In this document: positions 46,597 to 56,049 of the stretch, one piece after another
How the letters are laid out: every line of letters starts with the position of its first letter
Numbering within the stretch: the stretch's first letter is position 1
NCBI RefSeq assembly: GCF_026340655.1
Contig: NZ_JAPEOZ010000001.1
Span: 3,100,001 to 3,164,000, forward strand
Reading direction: 5' to 3'
Origin: Streptomyces sp. NBC_01275
Lineage (GTDB): Bacteria; Actinomycetota; Actinomycetes; Streptomycetales; Streptomycetaceae
DNA length: 64,000 nucleotides
The notes under the pieces: model-generated
What the model saw: the letters and a program-made list of their open reading frames with translations, nothing else
What the model was told of the DNA's origin: nothing
Database searches by the model: none
Program-made: the position numbers and the translations under genes

Positions 46597-46618
46597 GCCG
46601 AGAAGCCTGGCATGACGA

Positions 46619-46642
46619 CTGACAGATTTCAATATCTGTCAG
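46619..46642. promoter_or_regulatory. TetR-type palindromic operator
   Basis: CTGACAGAT (46619-46627), six bases, ATCTGTCAG (46634-46642) is a perfect 9-bp inverted repeat. A partial copy, CTGTCAGATGTCAG, continues at 46643 and beyond. It lies just before the aldo-keto reductase gene and is the probable site of the TetR regulator encoded in the same unit. Confidence 0.85.
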
Positions 46643-46652
46643 CTGTCAGATG

Positions 46653-46850
46653 TCAGTCATTGCGCTTCCACGCGATGAAGCGACTCCAGGCCGCCGCGTC
46701 GAAGAGGAGGGCACCCTGGGAGGGGTCCTTGCTGTCCCGGACGGGGACGAGGGAGGGGGTGCCGTCGGCGACCTCGAGGCAGTTACCGCCGTCCGTGTTG
46801 CTGTAGCTGCTCTTGCGCCACGTGACACTGCTCAGGTCGATGGCTCGCAC
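46653..46850 (-). CDS. DUF397 domain protein
   Basis: A 65-residue DUF397 protein (WRKSSYSNTDGGNCLEVADG, VPVRDSKDPSQGALLFDAAA), a family that usually partners with a DUF5753 XRE regulator, perhaps as its antagonist. The GTG start follows AGGAAG and overlaps the end of the XRE gene by 19 bases, as is usual for this pair. Confidence 0.95.
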   Translation of the reverse strand: MRAIDLSSVTWRKSSYSNTDGGNCLEVADGTPSLVPVRDSKDPSQGALLFDAAAWSRFIAWKRND

Positions 46851-47674
46851 GGCACTTCCTCCAACATCCGCAAGATGAACGTCCGCGACTCGGCAGGGTT
46901 CAGCGCCAGGTCACGTACCGCATCATATGTGCGGTGCAGGGCCTCAACCTTGCCTGTTTCCTCGATCAGTTCGCCCCGTACGTCGTTTTCGGTATAGGCG
47001 ACGGTACGGGCGTCCAGCAACCGCAGGAACATCGTGTCGGTGTTCATCAGGCCGTGTGGGCCAGAGCCGAACGGCAGCACATGAAGGGTGACGTTCGGGC
47101 GCTCCGCCACCTCCAGCAGATACTCCAACTGCCGCCGCCACTCCCCCAGATCGCGCAGGGAATTGCGCAGCACCGCTTCGGCAAGGATCGCCCGGAACGG
47201 CGGGGCCTCGGCCCCCTCCAGCAACTTCCGTCGACTCGTACGCGCCTCGACCTGCTGAGTCAGCTCCTGCCCCCGGAGCCCGCCCGCCGTTAGCGCCTCA
47301 TGCGCGTACCCGTCTGTCTGAAGCAGACCCGGGGGCGAGCTCACCGAGAACTGCCACAGCCCCACCGCCTCGGACTCCAGCAGCATGTACCTGCGGTACT
47401 GCTCCTTGAACTGCGACGGATCCGCGACCGCCAACTCCCACAACACCAGCAACATCGGCGTCGTACCGTAGTACTGATCCAGCGCCTCGACGATCTCCGG
47501 GCTGCCCAGGCTCTGACCCCCCTCCATCTTCCCGAAGTTGGACGCGTCCCACCCCAGCACCTCCGCCAGCTGCCGGAGGCTCTCCCCCTTGCCGGTGCGC
47601 AGTAAGCGCAGTTCTTCCGCGAACCGTCGCCGGGGTTCCTGGCTCCGTCCCGTGATCACCCGCCTTGGCGGCAT
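46832..47674 (-). CDS. XRE regulator with DUF5753 domain
   Basis: A 280-residue regulator with an N-terminal helix-turn-helix (about 15-75: LRLLRTGKGESLRQLAEVLG, WDASNFGKMEGGQ) and a DUF5753 domain (SSPPGLLQTDGYAHEALTAG, LHVLPFGSGPHGLM). It pairs with the overlapping DUF397 gene. Such BldB/WhiJ-like pairs are linked to development or antibiotic control in Streptomyces. Confidence 0.95.
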   Translation of the reverse strand: MPPRRVITGRSQEPRRRFAEELRLLRTGKGESLRQLAEVLGWDASNFGKMEGGQSLGSPEIVEALDQYYGTTPMLLVLWELAVADPSQFKEQYRRYMLLESEAVGLWQFSVSSPPGLLQTDGYAHEALTAGGLRGQELTQQVEARTSRRKLLEGAEAPPFRAILAEAVLRNSLRDLGEWRRQLEYLLEVAERPNVTLHVLPFGSGPHGLMNTDTMFLRLLDARTVAYTENDVRGELIEETGKVEALHRTYDAVRDLALNPAESRTFILRMLEEVPCEPST

Positions 47675-47837
47675 CTCACCCCTCCGGAAGTTGTGGAATT
47701 AACGCCGCCGGGAGAGAACCCGCCCTCGTCAACGGCCTGTCGGCACCGCGCGAGGGCCATTCTGAGATCAGCCCTCACAACCCAGAGTAGCCCAACCCTC
47801 ACATTTAGTATGTAAGTTGGGTGAAAGGAGCGAATCC

Positions 47838-48260
47838 ATGACGCCGGATCAGGCTCTCCCCCACGAGCTGCCCCACGACCTCCCCCACCCGCGCGGCACC
47901 CTGCTGTACGACCCCGCGACGGACAGGGTCGGCGAGTACCAGGACCGCTGCGGGCCCTACGCGCTGCTGCGGCCGGTCGGCGGCGGCCGCGAATGGCAGG
48001 CCGACCCGGCGACCCTGCGCCCGGCCACCCGCGAGGAACGGCTCAGCGCGAGCCTGCGCGCGGCGAACCAGCGCTCCCCTCGGACCGACGGACCCTTCCT
48101 CCTCGGCACGCGTCGGCCCCCCGTGCCGGAGCCGGACTGCGCCGAGTGCGAGGAACTGGCGACCCTGCGCACGACCGCACAGGCCGCACACGACTACAGC
48201 GCGGAAACCGATGCCAACGTGCTGCTGCGCAGGCACCAGCACCAGGACCACCCCCAGTGA
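47838..48260 (+). CDS. hypothetical protein divergent from the XRE/DUF397 pair
   Basis: A 140-residue protein that I do not recognise. It has a His/Pro-rich start (LPHELPHDLPHPRG), a segment GTLLYDPATDRVGEYQDRCG often seen in small proteins next to XRE/DUF397 genes, and a Cys pair in PDCAECEELATL. GAAAGGAG lies eight bases before the ATG. The neighbouring XRE regulator may control it. Confidence 0.8.
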   Translation: MTPDQALPHELPHDLPHPRGTLLYDPATDRVGEYQDRCGPYALLRPVGGGREWQADPATLRPATREERLSASLRAANQRSPRTDGPFLLGTRRPPVPEPDCAECEELATLRTTAQAAHDYSAETDANVLLRRHQHQDHPQ

Positions 48261-48404
48261 CGGCCTGACGGCCTGCCGCCCTGCCGTCCTGAGCCCTGAC
48301 GACCTGTTGACCAGGCAACCAACAGCCGTCCCACCAACCCGAATTGCGGCTTCGGCACCACGGGCCTACGGTCGATACAGGGGTTTCTCTTTGGCGGTAC
48401 GGCC

Positions 48405-50294
48405 ATGACGAACTTCGACGACAGCGCGGGACGCGTGATCGCGGGACGATACCGGTTGCTGAACAAGATCGGCGCCGGCGGCATGGGAAGGGTCTGGCTC
48501 GCCTACGACCTGGAACTGGCCTGCGAGGTCGCGATCAAGGAGATCATCTTCGCGCAGGACCTGTCGGAAACAGAGCTCGCCGCCCGGGTGTCCCGGGCCC
48601 GCAGCGAGGCCCGTATGGCGGCCCGGCTGCGCGACCATCCCCACGTGGCCACAGTCCACGACGTCGTCGACGAGGACGGCTGGCCGTGGATCGTGATGGC
48701 GTACGTGCCCGGCGCGACGACCCTCCAGGAGGTCGTCCGCGAGCACGGGCCGCTGGACGTGCAGGAGACCGCCCGGATCGGCCTGGCCGTGCTGGACGCC
48801 CTGCTCACGGGCCACCGGATCGGCATCCTGCACCGGGACGTCAAGCCGGCCAACATCCTGCTGACGACCCCAGGCCCCGACGCCCCGTACCCCGAAGAGC
48901 ACGGCCAGATCCTGCTCGCGGACTACGGCATCGCGCTCCGCCCCGACTCCGGCGAACCCCGTCTCACCTCCGCCTCCGGCATCGTCGGCACGGCCGGCTT
49001 TCTCGCGCCGGAACGGGCCCGTGGCGCACCGCCGAGCGCCCCCGCCGACCTGTTCGCCCTGGGCGCGACGCTCTACTTCGCCGTCAGCGGGAAGGGGCCC
49101 TTCGACCGCGACTCGGAGGCCTCCACCCTGACCGCCCTCCTCTTCGAGGCACCCGTCCCACCGGAACACGCCCGCGAACTGACCCCCGTCCTGACCGGCC
49201 TCCTGGCCAAGACGCCCGAGGAACGCATGGACGGCGAGGAGGCGGCCCGCAGACTGGCCGAGGTGGCGACGGCGGCCCGGAGAACGGTCGTGGAAACACC
49301 GCCCGCCCCACCGAAGCCGACCGTGGTGGTCCCTCACCCCCAACCGCCGAACACCCCCCAGCCACCGAACACCCCCCAGCCGCCGCACACCCCCGAACCG
49401 CCGAGAGAACCCGACTCTCCCCACAGAAGGTCCCGCAAGGGCCTCATCGCCCTCCTCGCGGTCGCGCTCCTGCTGATCGGCGGCGGAGTGTGGGCGGGCA
49501 CCGCCATGTCCGGCAGCAAGGACGGGAAAAACGTCGCGGACACCCCAAGCCCGACGGGACCGGTCAAGCTGTACGGCGAGAACGTGGATCTGACGAAGGA
49601 ACTTCAGCCCGGGGACTGCGTCTCGACGGTCTGGGCCCAGGGCAAGCTGAAGGGCGTACCCAGTTCCGTGGGGGTTGTGGACTGCGTCGACACAGCAGAA
49701 CAAGTGGACGGCCAGGTGGTCAAGACGGACGCGGCCACCTCCCTGGACGACGCGAAGGAGAACGGCCCGGCCCGCTGCAAGGACCTCCTGGCGGCCACCG
49801 TGCACCGGATGGCCGACGCCCAGGCGTACGGACTCCCGCCGGGCGAGCAGGGATGGGACAACGGCGTGCACAGCACTGCCTGCCTGATCTTCAACAAGAC
49901 CGTCACCTTGTACGGACCGGTCGACACCTTCCGCAACCAGGGCGAAGTGGTCTGGCTGACCAACAGCTCGATCGGTGACTGCCTCAACACCAAAGACACG
50001 ACCACGCTGATCCTCGGCGACTGCAGCGCTCCCCACAACGAGCAGGTCGTCGGCTTCGTGAAGGCACCCGCCGGCATGTCCTACACGTCGGCCTACGACC
50101 AATCGCCGAAGCTGTGCACGAACAAGTACTCATCGACCTACGGAAACGGCCCCGGCCAGGACCTGAACGCCTGGACGAACAAGACCGACTACACCGACGG
50201 CTTCCGGTACGTGATGTGCACCGTGTACCGCCCCGACGGCAAAAAGCTGACGGGAGACGTAACCGCCCCCGCCAGCTTCCGCTTCACCCGCTAA
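48405..50294 (+). CDS. transmembrane serine/threonine protein kinase with DYG motif
   Basis: A 629-residue receptor kinase. The cytoplasmic domain (1-275) has the Gly loop GAGGMGRV, K45, HRDVKPAN (143-150) and an APE motif. The metal motif is DYG (173-175) instead of DFG. A Pro-rich linker with three NTPQPP-like repeats leads to one membrane helix (LIALLAVALLLIGGGVWAG). The external part, about 200 residues, holds six or more cysteines, likely disulfide-bonded (GDCVSTVWA, DCLNTKDTT, GDCSAPHNE, KLCTNKYSS, VMCTVYR), and may be the sensor. Confidence 0.93.
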   Translation: MTNFDDSAGRVIAGRYRLLNKIGAGGMGRVWLAYDLELACEVAIKEIIFAQDLSETELAARVSRARSEARMAARLRDHPHVATVHDVVDEDGWPWIVMAYVPGATTLQEVVREHGPLDVQETARIGLAVLDALLTGHRIGILHRDVKPANILLTTPGPDAPYPEEHGQILLADYGIALRPDSGEPRLTSASGIVGTAGFLAPERARGAPPSAPADLFALGATLYFAVSGKGPFDRDSEASTLTALLFEAPVPPEHARELTPVLTGLLAKTPEERMDGEEAARRLAEVATAARRTVVETPPAPPKPTVVVPHPQPPNTPQPPNTPQPPHTPEPPREPDSPHRRSRKGLIALLAVALLLIGGGVWAGTAMSGSKDGKNVADTPSPTGPVKLYGENVDLTKELQPGDCVSTVWAQGKLKGVPSSVGVVDCVDTAEQVDGQVVKTDAATSLDDAKENGPARCKDLLAATVHRMADAQAYGLPPGEQGWDNGVHSTACLIFNKTVTLYGPVDTFRNQGEVVWLTNSSIGDCLNTKDTTTLILGDCSAPHNEQVVGFVKAPAGMSYTSAYDQSPKLCTNKYSSTYGNGPGQDLNAWTNKTDYTDGFRYVMCTVYRPDGKKLTGDVTAPASFRFTR

Positions 50295-50300
50295 AAAGCA

Positions 50301-51683
50301 CTACGCACCGACGAGGCGACCCGCCAGGTACCCCTCGATCTGGTCCAGCGACACGCGCTCCTGCTTCATCGAGTCACGCTCACGCACGGTGACGGCGTTG
50401 TCGTCGAGCGTGTCGAAGTCGACCGTCACGCAGTACGGCGTGCCGATCTCGTCCTGGCGACGGTAGCGGCGGCCGATCGCGCCCGCGTCGTCGAACTCGA
50501 TGTTCCAGTTCTGGCGCAGCGCGGCCGCCAGGCCCTTGGCCTTCGGGGACAGCTCGGGGTTGCGGGACAGCGGGAGCACCGCGACCTTCACCGGGGCCAG
50601 ACGGTGGTCGAGGCGCAGGACCGTGCGCTTCTCGAGCTTGCCCTTGGCGTTGGGGGCCTCGTCCTCGACGTACGCGTCGAGCAGGAACGCGAGCATCGCG
50701 CGGCCGACGCCGGCGGCGGGCTCGATGACGTACGGCGTCCAGCGCTCCTGGGCGTCCTGGTCGAAGTAGGAGAGGTCCTGACCGGAGGCCTTGGAGTGCG
50801 CGCTGAGGTCGAAGTCCGTGCGGTTGGCGACGCCCTCCAGCTCGCCCCACTCGTTGCCGCCGAACTGGAAGCGGTACTCGATGTCAGCGGTGCGCTTGGA
50901 GTAGTGGGAGAGCTTCTCCTTCGGGTGGTCGTACCACCGCATGTTCTCCTCGCGCATGCCGAGACCGGTGTACCAGTTCCAGCGCTGCTCCATCCAGTAC
51001 TCCTGCCACTTCTCGTCCTCGCCCGGCTTGACGAAGAACTCCATCTCCATCTGCTCGAACTCGCGGGTGCGGAAGATGAAGTTGCCGGGCGTGATCTCGT
51101 TGCGGAAGGACTTGCCCATCTGGGCGATGCCGAACGGCGGCTTGCGGCGCGAAGTGGTCTGCACCTGGGCGAAGTTGGTGAAGATGCCCTGGGCGGTCTC
51201 GGGGCGCAGATACGCGACGGAACCGGTGTCCTGCGTCGGGCCGAGGTGGGTGGAGAGCAGACCCGAGAACTGCTTGGGCTCGGTGAACTGGCCCTTGTTG
51301 CCGCAGTTGGGGCAGTTCACGTCCGCCAGGCCGTTCTCCGGCTGGCGGTGGTGCTTGGCCTCGTAGGCCTCCTCCAGGTGGTCCGCGCGGAACCGCTTGT
51401 GGCAGGAGGTGCACTCGGTGAGCGGGTCGGAGAAGGTGGCGACGTGACCGGAGGCGACCCAGACCTCGGGGGCCAGGATGACGGACGAGTCGATGCCGAC
51501 CACGTCCTCGCGCGACGTCACCATGTAGCGCCACCACTGGCGCTTCAGGTTCTCCTTGAGCTCGACACCCAGCGGTCCGTAGTCCCACGCGGCCTTCTGG
51601 CCGCCGTAGATCTCACTACAGGGGAATACAAAGCCACGGCGCTTGCTCAGGCTGACGATGGTGTCGATCTTGTCGGCGGCCAC
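50301..51683 (-). CDS. glyS: glycyl-tRNA synthetase
   Basis: Class II alpha2-type synthetase (460 residues) that charges glycine to tRNA-Gly. Typical segments are [20 protein letters not shown], a zinc-type pair ([17 protein letters not shown]), [25 protein letters not shown] and [18 protein letters not shown]. The GTG start follows GAGAG. It stands alone, convergent with the kinase gene across six bases. Confidence 0.97.
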   Translation of the reverse strand: MAADKIDTIVSLSKRRGFVFPCSEIYGGQKAAWDYGPLGVELKENLKRQWWRYMVTSREDVVGIDSSVILAPEVWVASGHVATFSDPLTECTSCHKRFRADHLEEAYEAKHHRQPENGLADVNCPNCGNKGQFTEPKQFSGLLSTHLGPTQDTGSVAYLRPETAQGIFTNFAQVQTTSRRKPPFGIAQMGKSFRNEITPGNFIFRTREFEQMEMEFFVKPGEDEKWQEYWMEQRWNWYTGLGMREENMRWYDHPKEKLSHYSKRTADIEYRFQFGGNEWGELEGVANRTDFDLSAHSKASGQDLSYFDQDAQERWTPYVIEPAAGVGRAMLAFLLDAYVEDEAPNAKGKLEKRTVLRLDHRLAPVKVAVLPLSRNPELSPKAKGLAAALRQNWNIEFDDAGAIGRRYRRQDEIGTPYCVTVDFDTLDDNAVTVRERDSMKQERVSLDQIEGYLAGRLVGA

Positions 51684-51853
51684 GATGCTCTCTTCATAAC
51701 GACGACGGGCGACGAAGCGAGGTGCTTCCAGCGAATGCTTCAGGGTACCGGCGGGGGCTCCCCCTCGGCCAAATCGGTTCCCGTCGCCGCCCCGCTCACA
51801 GGGGGTCGTACCGGCGCGCTTCAGGCCTTACCAGGCCCTTACCCCAGGCTTTG

Positions 51854-51891
51854 TTGACAACGGTTTCCATATTTGTTGAAAATGACTGTCA
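51854..51891 (+). promoter_or_regulatory. znuA promoter with Zur box
   Basis: TGAAAATGACTGTCA (51877-51891) resembles the Streptomyces Zur box TGaaAATGATTTTCA and touches the znuA ATG. TTGACA (51854-51859) lies 17 bases upstream, so the Zur box would cover the -10 region, and the transcript could be leaderless. Confidence 0.6.
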
Positions 51892-52850
51892 TGAACGTAC
51901 GACGACAGTACATATCCGGGGTGGCCATGGCGGCCGTCGGCGTCCTCGGCCTCGGCACTCTCTCCGCCTGCGCCACCGACAGCGCGGCCGCCGGCAACAC
52001 GGACAAGTTCGACGTCGTCGCGTCGTTCTACCCGATGGCCTACCTCGCCGAGCAGATCGGCGGGGACCATGTGCACGTCACCAGCCTGACCGAGCCCGGC
52101 CAGGAACCGCACGACCTGGAGATCAGCGCCAAGCAGACCGCGGCCCTCCAGGAGTCCGACGCGGTGCTCTACCTCAAGAACCTCCAGCCCTCCGTCGACG
52201 ACGCCGTGGCCCAGTCCGAGATCAAGACGAAGATCGACGCCGCCTCCCTCACCACGCTGGAGAAGCACGGCAACGAGGTCGGCGGCCACGCGGCCTCGCA
52301 CGACGACTCCGAGAACGAGGAGCTGGCCGGCCTCGACCCCCACATCTGGCTCGACCCGGTGCGCTACGCCCAGGTCGCCGAGGGCGTCGGCAAGGCCTTC
52401 GAGAAGGCCGACCCCGACCACGCGGCCGACTACAAGACCAACACCGCGGCCCTCGTGAAGAAGCTCGACGCCCTGAACACCGAGTTCGAGACCGGGCTCG
52501 CGCACACGAAGACCAAGGTCTTCATCACCACCCACGCCGCCTTCGGCTACCTCGCCGAGCGCTACGGCCTGACCGAGGAGGCCATCAACGGCCTCGACCC
52601 CGAGTCGGAGCCCAGCGCGGCCCGGGTGAAGGACCTTGAGAAGATGGCCAAGGCCGACGGCGTCACCACGGTGTTCTACGAGACGCTCGTCAGCGACAAG
52701 ACCGCGAAGACCATCGCCTCCGACGCCGACCTCAAGACCGACGTCCTCGACCCGATCGAGGGCATCACGGCCAAGTCCCGGGGCAAGGACTACTTCTCGG
52801 TCCAGCAGGCGAACCTCAAGGCGCTGCAGACGGCCCTGGGAACCAAGTGA
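51891..52850 (+). CDS. znuA: zinc ABC transporter substrate-binding lipoprotein
   Basis: Lipid-anchored zinc-binding protein of 319 residues. A lipobox LSAC puts the lipidated Cys at 27. Cluster A-I features include VVASFYPMAYLAEQIGGDHV, GQEPHDLEIS (His ligand), the acidic/His loop HGNEVGGHAASHDDSE, GLDPHIWLDP and FITTHAAFGYL. I chose MNVRRQ because two earlier ATGs (51873, 51882) fall within the Zur box/promoter. First gene of znuACB. Confidence 0.95.
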   Translation: MNVRRQYISGVAMAAVGVLGLGTLSACATDSAAAGNTDKFDVVASFYPMAYLAEQIGGDHVHVTSLTEPGQEPHDLEISAKQTAALQESDAVLYLKNLQPSVDDAVAQSEIKTKIDAASLTTLEKHGNEVGGHAASHDDSENEELAGLDPHIWLDPVRYAQVAEGVGKAFEKADPDHAADYKTNTAALVKKLDALNTEFETGLAHTKTKVFITTHAAFGYLAERYGLTEEAINGLDPESEPSAARVKDLEKMAKADGVTTVFYETLVSDKTAKTIASDADLKTDVLDPIEGITAKSRGKDYFSVQQANLKALQTALGTK

Positions 52851-52867
52851 CCTTTACGGAGGGCGTC

Positions 52868-53656
52868 ATGGACGCGAGGGCAGCAGCCGAAGCCGAGCCC
52901 GTCATCGCGATGCGCGGGGTCCGCGCCGACCTGGGCGGACGCCCCGTCCTGCGGGGCGTCGACCTCACCGTGCGCCGCGGCGAGGTCGTCGCGCTGCTCG
53001 GCGCGAACGGCTCCGGGAAGTCGACCGCCGTACGCAGCGTCATCGGCCAGGTCCCCCTCGCCGCGGGGGAGATCGAGCTGTTCGGCAGCCCACGCCGCCG
53101 CTTCCGGGACTGGTCGCGGGTCGGCTACGTCCCGCAGCGCACCACCGCCGCGGGCGGCGTCCCCGCCACGGTGACCGAGATCGTCTCCTCGGGACGCCTC
53201 TCCCGCACCCGCTTCGGCGTCTTCCGCAAGGCCGACCACGCGGCCGTACGGCACGCCCTGGACCTCGTCGGCATGACGGACCGGGCGAAGGACGACGTCG
53301 ACGCCCTCTCCGGCGGCCAGCACCAGCGGGTGCTGATCGCCCGCGCGCTCGCCTCCGAACCCGAGCTGCTGATCATGGACGAGCCGATGGCGGGCGTCGA
53401 CCTGGCCAGCCAGGAGGTGCTCGCGCGGACCCTGCGCGAGCAGGTCGCCGCCGGCACGACCGTCCTGCTCGTCCTGCACGAACTGGGCCCCCTGGAGCCC
53501 CTGATCGACCGGGCGGTCGTCCTGCGCGACGGCTGCGTCCTGCACGACGGCCCGCCTCCGCAGGCACTGGGACAACACGCCCTGCCCGGCCACGACCACG
53601 TACACCCGCACGCCCACGCGGGCGTCGAACCGATCCGCACGGGACTGCTGAGCTGA
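52868..53656 (+). CDS. znuC: zinc ABC transporter ATP-binding protein
   Basis: ATPase of 262 residues: Walker A GANGSGKST, signature LSGGQHQRVLIARAL, Walker B LLIMDEPMAGVD, H loop LVLHEL. The C terminus has a His-rich tail (GHDHVHPHAHAGVE) that may sense or hold zinc. I chose the ATG at 52868 because GGAGGG lies five bases upstream; a GTG at 52847 overlapping the znuA stop is the alternative. Confidence 0.95.
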   Translation: MDARAAAEAEPVIAMRGVRADLGGRPVLRGVDLTVRRGEVVALLGANGSGKSTAVRSVIGQVPLAAGEIELFGSPRRRFRDWSRVGYVPQRTTAAGGVPATVTEIVSSGRLSRTRFGVFRKADHAAVRHALDLVGMTDRAKDDVDALSGGQHQRVLIARALASEPELLIMDEPMAGVDLASQEVLARTLREQVAAGTTVLLVLHELGPLEPLIDRAVVLRDGCVLHDGPPPQALGQHALPGHDHVHPHAHAGVEPIRTGLLS

Positions 53657-54558
53657 TGGACCTCCTGAACTACGCCTTCATGCAGCGGGCCCTCCTGGCC
53701 GCCGTCCTCGTCGGCATCACCGCCCCCGCCGTCGGCATCTACCTCGTCCAGCGTCGGCAGGCCCTGATGGGCGACGGCATCGGCCATGTCGCGATGACCG
53801 GCGTCGGCCTCGGCTTCCTGCTGAACGCCTCCCCGGTCTGGATGGCCACCGCCGTCTCCGTCCTCGGCGCGGTCGCCATGGAACTGATCCGCTGGTACGG
53901 CAAGACCCGCGGCGACATCGCCCTCGCCATGCTCTTCTACGGCGGCATGGCCGGCGGCGTGATGTTCATCAACCTCGCGCCCTCGGGCTCCAACGCGAAC
54001 CTCACGTCGTACCTCTTCGGGTCCCTGTCCACGGTCTCCGAGTCAGACGTCACGGCGATCTGCCTGCTCGCCGGCTTCGTCGTCCTGGTCACCCTCGGGC
54101 TGCGCCGCCAGCTGTTCGCCGTCAGCCAGGACGAGGAGTTCGCGCGGGTGACCGGGCTGCCGGTGCGCGCGCTGAACCTGCTCACCGCGGTCACGGCGGC
54201 GGTCACGGTGACCGTCGCGATGCGCGTGGTGGGGCTGTTGCTGGTGTCGGCGCTGATGGTCGTGCCGGTGGCGGCCGCCCAGCAGCTGAGCCGCAGCTTC
54301 GCCGCGACGTTCGCGACAGCGGTCGCCATCGGCGTCTCCGTGACGATCGGCGGCACCGTCACCTCGTACTACCAGGACGTTCCGCCCGGGGCGACGATCG
54401 TGCTGCTGACCATCGGCGCGTTCGTCGCGCTGAGCGTGCTGGCCGCGCCGCTGGCCCGTCGCCGCGCCCGCGCGCTGGCGGCCGCACAGCCCGCCGGGGA
54501 CCCCGCAGAGTGCGCGATTCCGGCCACGAGGAAGGCGGAGGGCGAGGTCGGCGTCTGA
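53656..54558 (+). CDS. znuB: zinc ABC transporter permease
   Basis: Membrane subunit of 300 residues with about eight hydrophobic helices (FMQRALLAAVLVGITAPAVG, VVLVTLGLRRQLFAVSQDEE, LLLVSALMVVPVAAAQQL). The start overlaps the znuC stop by one base (TGATG). It completes the zinc uptake operon. Confidence 0.95.
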   Translation: MDLLNYAFMQRALLAAVLVGITAPAVGIYLVQRRQALMGDGIGHVAMTGVGLGFLLNASPVWMATAVSVLGAVAMELIRWYGKTRGDIALAMLFYGGMAGGVMFINLAPSGSNANLTSYLFGSLSTVSESDVTAICLLAGFVVLVTLGLRRQLFAVSQDEEFARVTGLPVRALNLLTAVTAAVTVTVAMRVVGLLLVSALMVVPVAAAQQLSRSFAATFATAVAIGVSVTIGGTVTSYYQDVPPGATIVLLTIGAFVALSVLAAPLARRRARALAAAQPAGDPAECAIPATRKAEGEVGV

Positions 54559-54626
54559 CCGCGCACAGTTCGGGCTGGCACAATGGCCCGGCAAGCCCGG
54601 CAAGCCGCAGACGTGAGGAGGCAACG

Positions 54627-55046
54627 GTGACTACCGCTGGACCGCCCGTGAAGGGCCGCGCCACCCGGCAGCGTGCCGCAGTCGCGGCGGCGCTCGACGA
54701 GGTCGACGAGTTCCGCAGCGCGCAGGAACTGCACGACATGCTCAAGCACAAGGGCGACTCGGTCGGGCTCACCACGGTGTACCGCACGCTCCAGAACCTC
54801 GCCGACGCCGGCGAGGTCGACGTCCTGCGCACCTCCGACGGCGAGTCCGTCTACCGCCGCTGCTCCACCGGCGAGCACCACCACCACCTCGTCTGCCGCG
54901 TCTGCGGCAAGGCGGTGGAGGTGGAGGGCCCCGCCGTCGAGAAGTGGGCCGAGGCCATCGCCGCGGAACACGGCTACGTCAACGTCGCCCACACGGTCGA
55001 GATCTTCGGCACCTGCGCGGACTGCGCGAACGCAAAGCCCGCCTGA
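54627..55046 (+). CDS. zur: zinc uptake regulator (Fur family)
   Basis: Fur-family repressor of 139 residues: winged helix (about 10-80: LTTVYRTLQNLADAGEVDVL), metal region HHHHLVCRVCGKAVEVEGP, and structural zinc pair CADC near the end. With zinc bound it should repress znuACB. GTG start behind GAGGAG, 68 bases after znuB; no clear Zur box was found in that gap. Confidence 0.95.
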   Translation: MTTAGPPVKGRATRQRAAVAAALDEVDEFRSAQELHDMLKHKGDSVGLTTVYRTLQNLADAGEVDVLRTSDGESVYRRCSTGEHHHHLVCRVCGKAVEVEGPAVEKWAEAIAAEHGYVNVAHTVEIFGTCADCANAKPA

Positions 55047-55123
55047 GCCGAAGCGCGGCCCCGGACCGCGGCCAGGGAGGACGGCCGTGGACGGCGACCC
55101 TGCACGACGGCCCCACGACGGCC

Positions 55124-55936
55124 CTAGACGTCGGTGCGGACTCCCGCCGGCATCGGGCGGCGGACGGCGGTGAACAGACGGGCCAGGATGGCCGAGCGGC
55201 CGTGGTCCGCCTGAGTGGGCGCGATGGCGGCCACCCCGTCCTGGAGCCAGCGGTCCCAGTCGGGCCGGTCGGCCGGATCCAGACGATCGTGCGCCTGCGC
55301 CATGTCCAGGATCCGGGAGCCTATCTCGGTCGCCATGGAACCGCCGTGAAAGCGGTACCGGCTGCCGATCTCACCCAGGTGACAGATGCTCGTCCGGCCG
55401 CCGGACAGGGCGATCGAGATGTTGAGGTACGACTCCACGCCGAAGTCCGCCGGCAGGGGCGTGCGCAGGAACCGCGTGCGGACCGCCCGGTACCCCGTCA
55501 GCGCGTTCGCCCCATGGAAGCCGACCTCCGGGAAGAAAGCCGAGGTCAGCGGCTCGTAGATGGTGAACGTGGACGCCAGTATCGTCCCCGGGTAGTCGTA
55601 CTCGTAGTCGCCTATGACATGGTCCGCGGCACTGCCCGCCGCGGCCTCGCGCAGCAGGACGGCGACGTTGTGCTGTGAGGTCACCAGGTCCGCGTCGAGG
55701 AAGCACGTCCACTCGGTCCGCACGGTGGCGATCGCCGCGTTCATGGCCGCGCCCTTGCCCAGCGGGCCGCGCAGCACCTCCGCCCCGGCCTCGCGCGCTC
55801 TCTCCGCCGTGCCGTCGCTCGAGCCGCTGTCGACGACCAGGACACGGTCGCCGTCCTGGGCGGCGGCGAGGGCCTGACCGACGATCTCGGCGACCGTCCC
55901 CTCTTCGTTGTGGGCAGGAATCACGAACGTGAACAA
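55124..55936 (-). CDS. family 2 glycosyltransferase
   Basis: A 270-residue GT-A enzyme like glucosyl-3-phosphoglycerate synthase or dolichol-phosphate-type transferases. Motifs: FVIPAHNEEGTVAEIV, VLVVDSGSSDGTAERA, GKGAAMNAA and the metal-binding DAD in CFLDADLVTS. A TTG start with GGGGG eight bases upstream fits best. No membrane helix is present. It precedes neither zur nor uppS in an operon; both neighbours are separated by about 80-110 bases. Confidence 0.92.
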   Translation of the reverse strand: MFTFVIPAHNEEGTVAEIVGQALAAAQDGDRVLVVDSGSSDGTAERAREAGAEVLRGPLGKGAAMNAAIATVRTEWTCFLDADLVTSQHNVAVLLREAAAGSAADHVIGDYEYDYPGTILASTFTIYEPLTSAFFPEVGFHGANALTGYRAVRTRFLRTPLPADFGVESYLNISIALSGGRTSICHLGEIGSRYRFHGGSMATEIGSRILDMAQAHDRLDPADRPDWDRWLQDGVAAIAPTQADHGRSAILARLFTAVRRPMPAGVRTDV

Positions 55937-56049
55937 CTGAGAACCCCCGGTACGACTGGGCCGACGGAAGCGATCCTATGGTGTGATCGTTGCTCCCGTC
56001 GGTCCCGACGGTGAACCAGGGGTGATTCCCGGCCGCGAACTCGGGGCGG

